Of a DNA stretch of 64,000 bases, positions 1 through 9,039 are shown piece by piece. Under the pieces are notes generated by a model. The model was not told the DNA's origin. It saw nothing but the letters and a program-made list of their open reading frames with translations, and did not search any database. The number at the start of each line of letters is the position of its first letter. The first letter of the stretch is position 1. The position numbers and the translations under genes were made by a program. The DNA is from Lachnospiraceae bacterium. GTDB taxonomy: Bacteria; Bacillota_A; Clostridia; Lachnospirales; Lachnospiraceae. Location of the stretch: the NCBI GenBank assembly GCA_009911175.1, contig QXWX01000030.1, positions 13,477 to 77,476 of the forward strand, written 5' to 3'.

Positions 1-12
1 GTGCCGTAAAAA

Positions 13-130
13 GCGGACTAAAAGTATATTTGGTGTAAAGAAAAGCAGAAAAAACATACCCTCAAGAACGGACTAAATGATGAATCGGAGCATATAGAGA
101 TAAAAAGTGCACCCAAAAAAGCGGACTAAA
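13..130. repeat. iteron-like direct repeats (CGGACTAAA x3)
   Basis: The core CGGACTAAA occurs at 14-22, 69-77 and 122-130, spaced 55 and 53 bases. The second and third copies extend to CGGACTAAATGAT. They lie in non-coding DNA just beyond the 3' end of the probable replication initiator gene at 264-1931. Regularly spaced repeats beside a rep gene are typical of iterons bound by winged-helix initiators; that role is inferred. More copies may lie left of the window. Confidence 0.5.
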
Positions 131-203
131 TGATAAAAATGAGGGATATATCAGCAAAAGATAACGACAAAATCGAGATATGCGGTATAGGTGATGGAAG
201 ATG

Positions 204-238
204 GAGACAAAGTTCCGGATTGAGATAGCGACAAAGTT
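204..238. repeat. short direct repeat pair (GACAAAGTT)
   Basis: GAGACAAAGTT at 204-214 and GCGACAAAGTT at 228-238 are 24 bases apart, and a related CGACAAAATCG lies at 165-175. They sit between the iteron-like repeats and the rep-like gene. They could be initiator binding sites or part of an origin; nothing in the sequence proves this. Confidence 0.35.
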
Positions 239-263
239 TTAAGGGCAAGAAACCGCAGAAAGC

Positions 264-1931
264 TTAATCTGCTCCTGCGGTTTTTGTGATATCGACACAT
301 TCTACATCAATAATCTTTGAAGGATCATCAAGCGCTTTTGTATTAAACTCATAAGCAATCAGTTCTTTGGAGTCCAGTGGGAGGAACTGGATTGTAACAG
401 CAGAGTTTTTATTGATAAACTCAAAATCTTTAATTACAATCTGCTCTGATTTCAAAATGGACATATGGTTTGTCAGCTCTTTGACCAGGGCAGCGTTTCC
501 GATTTTCTGAAGCTTCATGTGCAGGCGGAAATAATTCAGCGGAAGGGTCTTGGTATAGGAGTTCTTGGCATATTCCGTAAGGCGCTCCTGTTGAAGGATC
601 ATCATGATGCCCTTTGTCTGCGGAGAGTCAACACTTTTATAGGAGTCTGTTAAAATATTGATGTACTTTTTCTGGACATAGGTGCGGATCCACTGCTCAG
701 AAGGGGTGTATTGGAAATAATTCTCCTGGAAGTTGATGTACAGGTAATTCAGCAATCCAAGGGATGTTGTTTCAATAAGTTCACCGGTCTCCCGGCTCCG
801 CACAGTAATCGTATAATCATAGTTTTTCAGTTTTTCCAGCCGGTTTCCAATGTCTTCATAGTGTTTTTTCTTTGGAACCCGGATATTGAAAACCCTTCTT
901 GTAAATTCCCTTAAATCAACCCGGATGTGCTGGGTTGAAAGCGTTTCTCCATTGATCAGATTAAAGAGCTGCGTCATAATCTCGCGGTCTTTCATATCCA
1001 GTTCCCGCTGTTTCAGGTTAATCTGGAACTCTTTCATAATCTTAGAGAGATTTTTTTCCGTGACTGTACTTGGAAGATTCACGTCCGGATTATATTTTAC
1101 CGTAATGTCGCCTTCTATCCCCTTGTCTTCGTCCTTATAGCTGTACTGGTTGAAAAAGGTAAGTTCATTTTCTAACAGTTGCGGCTCGAAATCCATTACC
1201 GTGCTTCGGAACGAGAATAGTGGATGCTCGTTGAATTCGGTGGGGTATTTTGTATTAAAGCCTTCAATCGATCCGCCAAAGGCATCCTTTATAATTAGAA
1301 GGGACTCGAAGGTGATGTCATTGATGAAAGCGTTGGCCAGAGTCTTGGTCGGCTTCTGGGCCGTAAAAGAAAAATCTGTAATAGGAGCGGTCGTATCGGA
1401 ACGCCAGTTGTCAATTTCATTGTACTTGTCGAGCATGATCTCCTCAATGGTCCGGTCATCATCCTGTGAACGGTCCATATTATTGATTAATGACGTGGAT
1501 TCCGCATATTTTCTCAATAACCGGGGATTTTTTGGCCTCATTTTCTCTGGAGGCCCCATTTCTTCCTTGATACTGTTGAACCAGTTCCTTTTATATACGC
1601 GCCGGTTCTCGCGGTAGGTACGAATCGACTGCTCAATATTTTCCTTGGAAAGTGCAATATATGTACAGACGGTGATAATATCCTCCAGTGATACGGACTT
1701 TCTGCGGGAATCTTTTTTGTCCTGGGAAGAAGGCTCCGTATCTGATGCCCTGGATAAAGGTTTTGTGGTTTTGATGTAGTTTTCATCTATATATAACTCT
1801 GGCTTTTTACCCCTGATATACTTCTCATAAGTGGCAATCAGGTTTTTGTGGATATTTGGCTGGATGAATAATGCTATCTTTTCATATTTCTCATATTGGT
1901 TGCTATCTATCATATCTGACATCTTATTCAC
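264..1931 (-). CDS. probable plasmid-type replication initiator (tandem winged helix)
   Basis: A 555-residue soluble protein rich in charged residues, with no membrane segment. Two helix-rich blocks look like tandem winged-helix domains: roughly residues 310-385 (containing DLREFTRRVFNI and RLEKLKNYDYTI) and roughly 430-510 (a basic block ending in IVIKDFEF). That layout is typical of iteron-binding Rep initiators such as RepA, RepE or TrfA. The gene is divergent from the genes to its right, and repeated 9-base motifs lie past its 3' end, as expected if it acts on an adjacent origin. The first 190 residues match nothing I recognise. The start follows AGGTG-like sequence in a short AT-rich divergent promoter region. 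An element-specific regulator is the main alternative. The Rep assignment is inferred from architecture and context. Confidence 0.55.
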   Translation of the reverse strand: MNKMSDMIDSNQYEKYEKIALFIQPNIHKNLIATYEKYIRGKKPELYIDENYIKTTKPLSRASDTEPSSQDKKDSRRKSVSLEDIITVCTYIALSKENIEQSIRTYRENRRVYKRNWFNSIKEEMGPPEKMRPKNPRLLRKYAESTSLINNMDRSQDDDRTIEEIMLDKYNEIDNWRSDTTAPITDFSFTAQKPTKTLANAFINDITFESLLIIKDAFGGSIEGFNTKYPTEFNEHPLFSFRSTVMDFEPQLLENELTFFNQYSYKDEDKGIEGDITVKYNPDVNLPSTVTEKNLSKIMKEFQINLKQRELDMKDREIMTQLFNLINGETLSTQHIRVDLREFTRRVFNIRVPKKKHYEDIGNRLEKLKNYDYTITVRSRETGELIETTSLGLLNYLYINFQENYFQYTPSEQWIRTYVQKKYINILTDSYKSVDSPQTKGIMMILQQERLTEYAKNSYTKTLPLNYFRLHMKLQKIGNAALVKELTNHMSILKSEQIVIKDFEFINKNSAVTIQFLPLDSKELIAYEFNTKALDDPSKIIDVECVDITKTAGAD

Positions 1932-2093
1932 CTCCGTAACAGCAAGCGTCTATTTTCTTATTATATTATAAAGGGAAAAAATATGCAAACTTTTCCGACA
2001 GCAGCTATCAGTATGGAACAAATAAATCAGATGTGCCTGGTTGTAAGAAGAGAGGAGTTACTGTAAAATGGATAACAAAAGGGAGGTGGATAT

Positions 2094-2294
2094 ATGGAGA
2101 ACCATATGTATCGGGGGAATATCGGACCGGGAAGCCGGGTAAAAATCATTTTAAAGAAGGATCAGAAATCAGGTAAGCTGACAGAGGGGTACGTGGACAG
2201 GATACTTACTAACCGGCCGGTTCATACCAGAGGTATCAAGGTCATGTTAAAGGATGGGCAGGTAGGCAGGGTACAGCAGATACTGGAGCCGTGA
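2094..2294 (+). CDS. ywbE: YwbE family small protein
   Basis: A 66-residue protein matching the small YwbE family (DUF2196) over its whole length, with the family's features: a GSRVKIILK strand, the TEGYVDRILT core, and a GIKVMLKDGQVGRVQ C-terminus. The fold is probably a small KOW/SH3-like barrel; the function is not established. A second ATG at 2103 is possible, but the GGAGG at about 2081 favours the first. It is the first gene of the rightward backbone, next to the divergent rep-like gene. YwbE is usually chromosomal, so its presence in an element backbone is a little unusual. Confidence 0.8.
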   Translation: MENHMYRGNIGPGSRVKIILKKDQKSGKLTEGYVDRILTNRPVHTRGIKVMLKDGQVGRVQQILEP

Positions 2295-2460
2295 AACAAT
2301 GACAAACAATGACAAAGAGAATCTAAACGGAAAAAAGAATTGCGGTTTCAGGGAAAGAATGGTAAACTAGAACAAACCTGATTTGTTTTATTCCGAAATC
2401 TTTAGATTTGGAAAGATGGGGGAATTCCTGGAAACAGGTCTATGCATACAGAGTAAAAGG

Positions 2461-2482
2461 GCACCTTGCGGGGTGCTTTTTT
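2461..2482 (+). terminator. intrinsic terminator before the methyltransferase gene
   Basis: GCACC and GGTGC arms flank a short loop and are followed by six T residues. It lies 50 bases upstream of the next co-directional start codon, so it ends the upstream transcript or acts as an attenuator. Similar hairpins precede several other genes of this backbone. Confidence 0.6.
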
Positions 2483-2529
2483 GTTACCCGTTTTGCGGTC
2501 AGGAAATCATATAAAAGGAGGATATTTTT

Positions 2530-3609
2530 ATGGAGCAACATGTAAAGAAACAGAATTCATTTTTTCAGACAAGAATGAATCAGGCAAAGCTTGGGGCGTA
2601 TTATACAGACCCGGCACACTGCCAATGGATTGCTGGGCTTTTGGATTTCCCAGAAAATGAGGAAGTCTGCGGCCTGGAGCCCGCTATCGGTGACGGAAAC
2701 GCGATTATTACGGTCATGGGGCGCAGAAACAACGAAAACATACATATTTTCGGGGTAGAGTTAAATGAGGCCACAGCAGATATGGCAATCAATCATCCAT
2801 TGATTGATGAATGTATCTACGGTAATTTTTTGACAGATGCGGTTATCACAAAAGGCGCATTTTCCTTCTGCTTTGCGAACCCGCCCTATGGGGAAGAAGA
2901 CGGGGAGAGGCTGGAATGGAGATTTTTCAACAAAATCGTACCATGCCTGAGAGAACAGGCTATCTTTGTTTTTGTCATTCCTTATTATGTAATGGCCGAG
3001 TCTATGTTTTTAAAGGCATGGCACACGAATTTTATCACGGAATGCTGCTACCGTTTTCATGAACAGGAGTATAAAAAGTGGAAGCAGGTAGTCCTGATTG
3101 GAAGGAAAGCAGAAAAGCGGCCAATAGATGGGGAGCAGCTGGCAAAGATAAAAAAGGATATCGACTCTCCGGAGAAAATCCCGCTTTTGCCGAAAGGGTA
3201 TGACGGAAAGAAAATAAGAGTGCTGCCATCTAAGAAAAAAGATATAGCGGAATTTAAAAACAAGGAATTCAATGCCGAGCGTGCAAAGAGATGTCTGGGA
3301 AAGAGTGCGCTTAATGATCTGGTGAAAGAGAAGATAACACAGCAGAAATTTATTGCGGATAACCTGAGCAGGCCCCCGATCATGCCAAATGCAGGACAGA
3401 TGTATCTGATGGCAATATCCGGCGCCGGGCAGGGGCTTGTGGGTTCGGAAGCGTCCAGTGACCTGCATCTGCAGAGAGGAATGGTTACAAATGTAGAGGA
3501 AAGTGAGATGCGGATGGACGAGAATGGCAGAATGGTAGAGGCAGTTCAGCGATTTTCCAAGGTTGGCTTCCAGATTATTGAAAATAGTGGAATGATACGC
3601 AGATTGTAG
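2530..3609 (+). CDS. N6-adenine DNA methyltransferase-like protein (DUF6094-like)
   Basis: A 359-residue class I SAM-dependent methyltransferase fold. An N-terminal segment with a GAYYTDP motif, as in type I/II adenine methylases, precedes SAM motif I (EPAIGDGNAI, about residue 50). Catalytic motif IV, FANPPYGEE, lies near residue 118; NPPY is diagnostic of N6-adenine or related amino methyltransferases. No target-recognition domain or restriction partner is apparent, so it is probably a solitary element-encoded methylase, useful for evading host restriction or marking element DNA. A strong AAAAGGAGG site lies 8 bases before the ATG. It is followed by a terminator and the SNF2-like gene, and this methylase-helicase neighbourhood recurs on large conjugative elements. 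The adenine target is inferred from the motif. Confidence 0.75.
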   Translation: MEQHVKKQNSFFQTRMNQAKLGAYYTDPAHCQWIAGLLDFPENEEVCGLEPAIGDGNAIITVMGRRNNENIHIFGVELNEATADMAINHPLIDECIYGNFLTDAVITKGAFSFCFANPPYGEEDGERLEWRFFNKIVPCLREQAIFVFVIPYYVMAESMFLKAWHTNFITECCYRFHEQEYKKWKQVVLIGRKAEKRPIDGEQLAKIKKDIDSPEKIPLLPKGYDGKKIRVLPSKKKDIAEFKNKEFNAERAKRCLGKSALNDLVKEKITQQKFIADNLSRPPIMPNAGQMYLMAISGAGQGLVGSEASSDLHLQRGMVTNVEESEMRMDENGRMVEAVQRFSKVGFQIIENSGMIRRL

Positions 3610-3613
3610 GGAG

Positions 3614-3637
3614 AACAGGCAGGAGCCTGTTTTTTTT
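3614..3637 (+). terminator. intrinsic terminator between methylase and helicase genes
   Basis: Perfect seven-base arms AACAGGC/GCCTGTT flank an AGGA loop and run into a T tract. The next ribosome binding site (GAGGAGG, 3641) follows within a few bases, so read-through or antitermination would be needed to transcribe the backbone as one operon. Confidence 0.75.
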
Positions 3638-3655
3638 AACGAGGAGGAAAAGAAT

Positions 3656-6600
3656 TTGCATGTAACAGCAGGGAATATAATTACCCATCTATATTATGCA
3701 GTAGCGGCGGACGGCAGACTGCTGATCTTGTCAAACTTTAATGAAGATTTTATGTCTGTGGCGGGTTTATGTGCCAATATCGGCTTAGGGACGGAATCTG
3801 TTGCAATCATAGAGAATGGGAAGTATATAGAGACATTTCCGCCGGCAGCGGAGGTGGATAACTATCAAGTAAAGATACAAAACGGACGCGAGTGTCTGTA
3901 TCAGGGTGTGAGCCTGTCAAGACTTATCAGTAGAGAATACCTTTTTATTGAGAAAAAGAACTGGGAAGAGCAGTTGTATGCCTATCTGATGAACCAGTTT
4001 GAATTTCCAATCCTGCGCCGCTGGATCCCGTATGTGACAGAGGAAGCCATGGCAAAAAAGCTTTTACACATATCGGAGATGAAGGTGATCGGGGAAACAG
4101 GGCTGTTTGACGGGTATGAAATCTGGCATTCAGAAATGACAAATGAAGCGCTTCTTTCCATTCTGCAGGCGGGTCTGTCAGATAAAAAGATCCATATTTC
4201 AGAACAGGAGCAGCGGCCACTGGATTTCTCAGATATGGACGATTATTTTAACAAATACGGGCATACGCTGGTTGATAACCTGGAAAGACTGCTGAAGCCA
4301 TTGACATCGATGAAGGATAAAGTGGAAGAGCTTACGTTTATCGGCAAGAGTTTATACCCACAGCAGGCGGCTGTCGTGAACGGCGCGGTTGAATGTCTGA
4401 AAAAAAAGAAATATGCATTTCTCATTGAAAGCATGGGAGCAGGCAAGACCCTTCAGGGGCTGGGGGTTGCTGAGGCTTTTTTTAACCAGGAGTATCTTAG
4501 GAAGCATTCTGAAAAGACCGTAAAGGAGGTTTATACGGACGGCAGGCTGATAAAGTTCAGGGTTATCATCATGTGTCCGGCGCATCTGGTACATAAATGG
4601 GAGGAATTTATCTATGAAGAAAGTCCTTATGCGAAGGTAGAGATTATTGAAAAGCTGTCACAGCTGACTGCGCTCAGAAAAAAGGGGAAAACTCCGGCAG
4701 GGAAAGAGTATTATATAGTCGGGAAAGACACTGGGAAATTATCCTATGCCTATATGCCGACTCCAACCCAAATAAAGGTTAAGAAGCCTAAAGTGCCTGT
4801 ATGCAGCCATTGTGAGAAGGAGTTTCCGGCTGACCTGCGGTCATCTTGTGGGTGCGGGTGCCGTAAATGGGAACTGATGGAACAAAGAGAGGCCATAAAG
4901 GGGATAATATGTCCGAAATGCGGTGAAATACTTCTGGCTGCAGACGGATCGGGAAGTATTGATGAGACGACAGGTGAATACAGAGTCCTGATGCCGGAGA
5001 ATTTTGCCCAGCAGAACAGTGCGAACCGTTTCTGCCGGTGCTGCGGGGAGATTCTGTGGATGCCGGCCTGTGAACCGATTGACAACAGGATTATGTATTG
5101 GAAGCCGAAGGAAAAGCCAAAGAAATGGAAGAAAATATCACACTATGCGAACCGTGCCATGAAAGGCAGAAAATCTGTATGGGTTATGAAGGGCAGAGAA
5201 ATGCTGTACAAGGAGCTCAATCAGCTTACAGAAGAAGAGATAGAGGAGATGGACATCTATGGGCCAAGGCGCTTTGGACTGACACGTTATATCAAAAAGT
5301 ATCTGGCCGGGTATTTTGATCTGGCGATTTTTGATGAAGTACAGTCTTACAAGGCAGGCGGGAGCGCACAGGGATATGCCATGCACGACCTGATAAAGGC
5401 AAGCAGGAAACAGCTGGCACTGACAGGAACAATAGCAGGAGGATATGCATCGGATCTTTTTTATACGCTGTTCAGGCTGGATCCTGGCAGGATGCGGGCA
5501 AAAGGCTATCGGTACAGCAGTGCGGGAGAAAGGAGGTTTGTTGAAAAATACGGAACGGTGGAAACGGTCTATGAAATCAAGGAAGGGGGGAATTACCATT
5601 CAATGTCGCGCGGGCGGGTGATAACACCGCAGCGCTGTCTGCCGGGCATATCCGTGCTGATCTTTACAGAATTTTTGCTGGACACGTCCTTGTTCCTGGA
5701 TCTCTCAGACCTGAGCAGATATCTTCCGAAGCTATATGAAGATGTGGTCATCGTGCCTTTGGAGAGCCGGATATATGAGGAGTATTGCCGGGTAAGGGCA
5801 TGCATGAAGGAGGAAATGAAAGAGAGGAGCGGAAAACTAATTATGGGGAGTTTTCTGCAGTTTTCTCTTTCTTATACGGATATGCCGTATAACCGCGGAT
5901 CGATACTTTCCCCTGCGACAGGGGAGATGATTGTAGAACCGGAAGACTTAAGCTGCCTGATAGAAGAGGGAAAGCTTCTTAATAAAGAGCAGAAGCTGAA
6001 AGAGATTGTAAGCAGGGAGCTTGGCGAAGGAAGAAATTGCTTTATCTACTGTGAGTATACCGGAGAACGGGAAAGATCCATATCCTATCGGCTAAAGAAT
6101 GTTTTAGAACAAACCTGCGGCCTGTGCGGGTATGAGGTGGTTGTGATAGAAAGCGCATATCCCGCCGCAGTAAAAAGGGAGGAGTGGATGCACCAGAAGG
6201 CTGCGGAAGGCGCCAGGGTGTTCATCACAAATGCGAAATGTGTTTCAACCGGACTCGATTTTGCATTTGTTTATCAAGGAAAAAAATATAACTATCCGAC
6301 AATTATATTTTACCAGCTTGGGTATGACATGATTACAATCTGGCAGAGCAGCCGCAGGCATTACCGGCTGAACCAGACAGAAGAATGCAGGACATACTAT
6401 CTGGTTTCAGAGAGGACCATTCAGATGGATGCCGTTGAGCTGGTGGCGACGAAGGAGGTTGCGACCAGTTCCATACAGGGACATTTCTCGGCGGAAGGGC
6501 TGTACACAATGGCACGCGGGATAGACCCGCGCGTAATCCTTGCGCAGTCTGTAGCGGATAAAAGCGAAAAGAAAGAGCAGGGATTAAGGAAGATGATGGA

Positions 6601-6883
6601 TGTCCTGAATGAACGGAACAACCAGGGCCGGGAAACGGCCAGCTATAAAAAGATGATGGTTTTTTCTGAACTGACGGGTTTAAGCGAAGTCCCCGTCCTG
6701 GATGACCCGTTCGGCGAATATGAAGCAGCTACGGGACGGGACATACTGGATCTGGTTTTTGCTTTCGACAACCATAATGCAGGGGAGCCGGAGGATATCA
6801 CCCCTGTGCAGGAAGAAACAGTGGATTCAGAAGAGCCGGAGGATACAGAGCTGAAAGAACTTTTAGAGTTATTATTTTTTTAG
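3656..6883 (+). CDS. SNF2/SF2-like ATPase with embedded zinc ribbons
   Basis: A 1075-residue protein with a TTG start behind GAGGAGG. Residues 1-230 are an element-specific N-terminal region. Walker A (ESMGAGKTLQ) is near residue 260, followed by a helicase Ia-like strand (VIIMCPAHLVHKW). About 120 residues with several CxxC pairs (CSHCEKEF, CPKCGEIL, CRCCGEIL; roughly 380-465) form two or more zinc ribbons inserted in the first RecA domain. The Walker B is IFDEVQSYKAGG, DEVQ instead of DEAH, near 557. A TGTIAGGYASD motif III and a second RecA domain (FIYCEYTGERER, FITNAKCVSTGLDF, IWQSSRRHYRLNQ) follow. It is probably a dsDNA translocase or remodeller acting on element DNA, possibly with the neighbouring clamp. 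The zinc ribbons suggest nucleic-acid or partner binding. The exact role is not known. Confidence 0.75.
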   Translation: MHVTAGNIITHLYYAVAADGRLLILSNFNEDFMSVAGLCANIGLGTESVAIIENGKYIETFPPAAEVDNYQVKIQNGRECLYQGVSLSRLISREYLFIEKKNWEEQLYAYLMNQFEFPILRRWIPYVTEEAMAKKLLHISEMKVIGETGLFDGYEIWHSEMTNEALLSILQAGLSDKKIHISEQEQRPLDFSDMDDYFNKYGHTLVDNLERLLKPLTSMKDKVEELTFIGKSLYPQQAAVVNGAVECLKKKKYAFLIESMGAGKTLQGLGVAEAFFNQEYLRKHSEKTVKEVYTDGRLIKFRVIIMCPAHLVHKWEEFIYEESPYAKVEIIEKLSQLTALRKKGKTPAGKEYYIVGKDTGKLSYAYMPTPTQIKVKKPKVPVCSHCEKEFPADLRSSCGCGCRKWELMEQREAIKGIICPKCGEILLAADGSGSIDETTGEYRVLMPENFAQQNSANRFCRCCGEILWMPACEPIDNRIMYWKPKEKPKKWKKISHYANRAMKGRKSVWVMKGREMLYKELNQLTEEEIEEMDIYGPRRFGLTRYIKKYLAGYFDLAIFDEVQSYKAGGSAQGYAMHDLIKASRKQLALTGTIAGGYASDLFYTLFRLDPGRMRAKGYRYSSAGERRFVEKYGTVETVYEIKEGGNYHSMSRGRVITPQRCLPGISVLIFTEFLLDTSLFLDLSDLSRYLPKLYEDVVIVPLESRIYEEYCRVRACMKEEMKERSGKLIMGSFLQFSLSYTDMPYNRGSILSPATGEMIVEPEDLSCLIEEGKLLNKEQKLKEIVSRELGEGRNCFIYCEYTGERERSISYRLKNVLEQTCGLCGYEVVVIESAYPAAVKREEWMHQKAAEGARVFITNAKCVSTGLDFAFVYQGKKYNYPTIIFYQLGYDMITIWQSSRRHYRLNQTEECRTYYLVSERTIQMDAVELVATKEVATSSIQGHFSAEGLYTMARGIDPRVILAQSVADKSEKKEQGLRKMMDVLNERNNQGRETASYKKMMVFSELTGLSEVPVLDDPFGEYEAATGRDILDLVFAFDNHNAGEPEDITPVQEETVDSEEPEDTELKELLELLFF

Positions 6884-6897
6884 GAGGATAAGATATT

Positions 6898-8067
6898 ATG
6901 TTTAAAATGAAAGTACACAGCGGGGCATTTGTAGAAACCATGAGAAAGGTATCAATCGGAATACCCGTATCAAGCCAAAAAGGTGAAAGTGACGGGGTAA
7001 AGATTGTTTTTTACAAATCGATTAAGGGAATGCCGGATATGAGCAAGGGGATCTTCCTTGCCTTTGACGGGAAGGTTCAGGCAGTGAGCTCTATGGATAT
7101 CAGTAATGTAACTGCTGATGTAGAAGAAGCGGAGGTACATATCAGCGGGAAGAAAGCGCTTGCTGCTGCAAATGCGTATGCGGCGCTGGATATGGCCCTT
7201 GAAATCGAGATTGACAAGGATGTGAAGATTTCCGCGGCAGGAAATAAAGTAACCCTCCCGCTTGGCCAGAAAATCGTGGCGTTAAAGCCGGATGGCCGAC
7301 TCCTGCAGGAAATTGAGATGCATACGGAGGATTTTATCAATTTCGTGAACTTTGCCTCCAGCTGCTATGGGGAAGAAAAAGGTAGCCGCGGTCTACATTG
7401 CGTTGGAATCCGTATAGATCCGGAAAAGAAGGTCATGATAGGGGCAAGCAGCAACGGTACCCGCTGCGCTTATGCAGAATCCCAGAATGTCACGTTCCGC
7501 CCGGTTAAAAATAAAGAGGAAGGGGCGGCCGACAATAAAGTCATTACTGTGGTGATAGAGGGCAAGACTTTGAGAAACGCAGTAAAGAATCTGGAGAAGA
7601 AGAAGGTGACCATAGGGATTGACGCGAAAATGCTGCGGATAAAATGCGGCAGCGATGTGGTTATGATCATGACACAGGAGATTCCGTTTCCGATGGATGC
7701 GATACTGCAGGTGATGGACAGGACTAAGCGGGTGGGAGCGTGGAAAGCCCGGCTGACCAATGTTCTTCAGGCGCTTGCAATCTATGAAATTACAATGGAG
7801 ACACCCTGGCTGGAAATTAAAAAGCAGGGGGAGACGCAGGTAATCCTGCAGGGAAAGGACGAGCAGTCAAATGCCGCTGTAATCTGTGCACAGGATGGGG
7901 ACATACAGACAGTGGCAGTAAATGAAAAAGAATTCAAGAACAGCCTGTCCGTTTTTTCAAAAGAAAAGGATATTATCATAGAAACGATGTCGGATAAGAT
8001 GCCGATTGTGATGCGTCAGCATGAAGATGATAAGAATAAGATTTTTCTGATGCCGGTTTCAGAATAA
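6898..8067 (+). CDS. DnaN-like sliding clamp homologue encoded by the element
   Basis: A 389-residue protein close to the usual length of bacterial beta clamps (about 366-380). The clamp relationship shows in three repeated units of alternating strands and one helix, in the segment KVTIGIDAKMLRIKC, and especially in the C-terminus: PIVMRQHEDDKNKIFLMPVSE resembles the beta-clamp ending in which a dd-y-l-MP motif forms part of the protein-binding pocket. Divergence from cellular DnaN is high. It starts 12 bases after the SNF2-like gene behind AGGAGG, so the two are likely co-translated. It could load with the element's helicase in transfer replication or recruit clamp-binding proteins to element DNA. 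A clamp-fold protein that no longer encircles DNA cannot be excluded. Confidence 0.65.
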   Translation: MFKMKVHSGAFVETMRKVSIGIPVSSQKGESDGVKIVFYKSIKGMPDMSKGIFLAFDGKVQAVSSMDISNVTADVEEAEVHISGKKALAAANAYAALDMALEIEIDKDVKISAAGNKVTLPLGQKIVALKPDGRLLQEIEMHTEDFINFVNFASSCYGEEKGSRGLHCVGIRIDPEKKVMIGASSNGTRCAYAESQNVTFRPVKNKEEGAADNKVITVVIEGKTLRNAVKNLEKKKVTIGIDAKMLRIKCGSDVVMIMTQEIPFPMDAILQVMDRTKRVGAWKARLTNVLQALAIYEITMETPWLEIKKQGETQVILQGKDEQSNAAVICAQDGDIQTVAVNEKEFKNSLSVFSKEKDIIIETMSDKMPIVMRQHEDDKNKIFLMPVSE

Positions 8068-8270
8068 AACGGCGTATATTATCTGTTTGTTAATTTTTTA
8101 CCAAAATGGGAGAATTTGTACTATATTGGGAGAAAAAGGATTCATTTGTAGATTCCTTATATTTCCGGCTATGTGCGTAGCTTGCAGTTATCTACTTTTT
8201 CGTTTATGATTTGGATAAGGATAAACACATGTGATTTATACAAATTTCATATAATGGAGGAGGCTTGCAC

Positions 8271-8639
8271 TTGAAGATTTTTTGTGTAGCCGAACGACTT
8301 GCTGTCCCTGCGAGGAGGCTGGGCGTTATGGCTCTGGCTGCGTCAGCATCGGAGTGGGACTTTATGACAAGCAGTCCCGGTGAATCCGGGGTCTTTAATT
8401 CTTTGATCGCAAAGATGAAGGATATTGGGGCTTCCGGATATGAACTGATGTTGACACTGGGCATTATAGGGCTTGTTTTCTCAATCATCTTTACGGCGGT
8501 ATCGCTTCTGCTTACAAGCAATGCCCAGAAGAAAGAGGAGAAAAAGAGCCATGCGTTAGTCATATGTTTAGCCGGAATTGTTATTTTTTCAGTTTTTAGC
8601 ATCATCGGGTTTTTTAAGTCGATTGGCACAGGTTTATAA
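8271..8639 (+). CDS. VirB2/TrbC-like small membrane protein (putative pilin)
   Basis: About 122 residues. A hydrophobic signal-like N-terminus (to about residue 25) is followed by two membrane segments (LTLGIIGLVFSIIFTAVSLLL and ALVICLAGIVIFSVFSIIGFF) separated by a short basic loop with KKEEKK. That layout is typical of VirB2/TrbC pilins of type IV secretion systems. TTG at 8271 is preferred to TTG at 8265 because the GGAGGAGG at 8256-8263 then has normal spacing. It is the first gene of the transfer block and resembles the lipoprotein-like gene at 9036. The pilin role is inferred from topology and context. Confidence 0.6.
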   Translation: MKIFCVAERLAVPARRLGVMALAASASEWDFMTSSPGESGVFNSLIAKMKDIGASGYELMLTLGIIGLVFSIIFTAVSLLLTSNAQKKEEKKSHALVICLAGIVIFSVFSIIGFFKSIGTGL

Positions 8640-8643
8640 CATG

Positions 8644-8670
8644 ACAGGACCTCCGGGTCCTGTTTTTTTT
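8644..8670 (+). terminator. intrinsic terminator with tight tetraloop
   Basis: Perfect arms ACAGGACC/GGTCCTGT around a TCCG loop, then eight T residues. It lies between two co-directional transfer genes, immediately before the GGAGGTGG site of the next gene. Confidence 0.8.
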
Positions 8671-8688
8671 CATTTGGAGGTGGAAGAG

Positions 8689-9039
8689 ATGTCCAGGTTA
8701 GGTGTATTCCCGATACCGGGGGAATTTAAGAGTGAGGACAGATGGTTCCGGTATTTTAACAGAAAACAGGCGCTGGTGCTGGTAGTCAGCGGAATCATTG
8801 ACTATAGGGTGCTTATGGGGGCAAGTGCGAAGGGGATGCTGGTTCCTGCACTTATAGTCATGATATTTTTAACCCTGCTGGTGATGGGGATCGTCATGAT
8901 CCGCCTGCCGGTGGATGCAATGTTCTTAGCCGGCGGAGGGATCACGATTGATGAATTGATCTTCCGGATTTTCTACCGGATGATACACGGGGAGATTTAT
9001 GTAAAAAATTATGACGGTAGAGACGGGGAAGAACTATGA
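8689..9039 (+). CDS. VirB3-like/PrgI-like conjugation membrane protein
   Basis: A 116-residue protein. A short cytoplasmic N-terminus with the FPIPGEFKSEDRWF motif precedes two adjacent membrane helices (about residues 25-45 and 50-72) and a hydrophilic tail containing the FRIFYRMIHGEIYVKNY segment. Small proteins with an N-terminal hairpin of two helices between the pilin and the ATPase genes are typical of VirB3 or PrgI/TcpE components. ATG 8689 has GGAGGTGG at good spacing; an upstream in-frame extension to 8578 would run through the terminator and is unlikely. It overlaps the next gene by four bases (ATGA). Confidence 0.6.
   Translation: MSRLGVFPIPGEFKSEDRWFRYFNRKQALVLVVSGIIDYRVLMGASAKGMLVPALIVMIFLTLLVMGIVMIRLPVDAMFLAGGGITIDELIFRIFYRMIHGEIYVKNYDGRDGEEL

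Noticed and set aside
13..130. CRISPR array from the spaced CGGACTAAA repeats
   Set aside because: Repeat units are only 9-13 bases, there are three copies, and no cas genes are present.
1150..1617. 155-codon forward frame opposite the rep-like gene
   Set aside because: Serine-rich antisense shadow of the 264-1931 gene, without a ribosome binding site or family features.
3010..3468. 152-codon reverse frame inside the methylase gene
   Set aside because: Antisense shadow; the forward frame has clear methyltransferase motifs.
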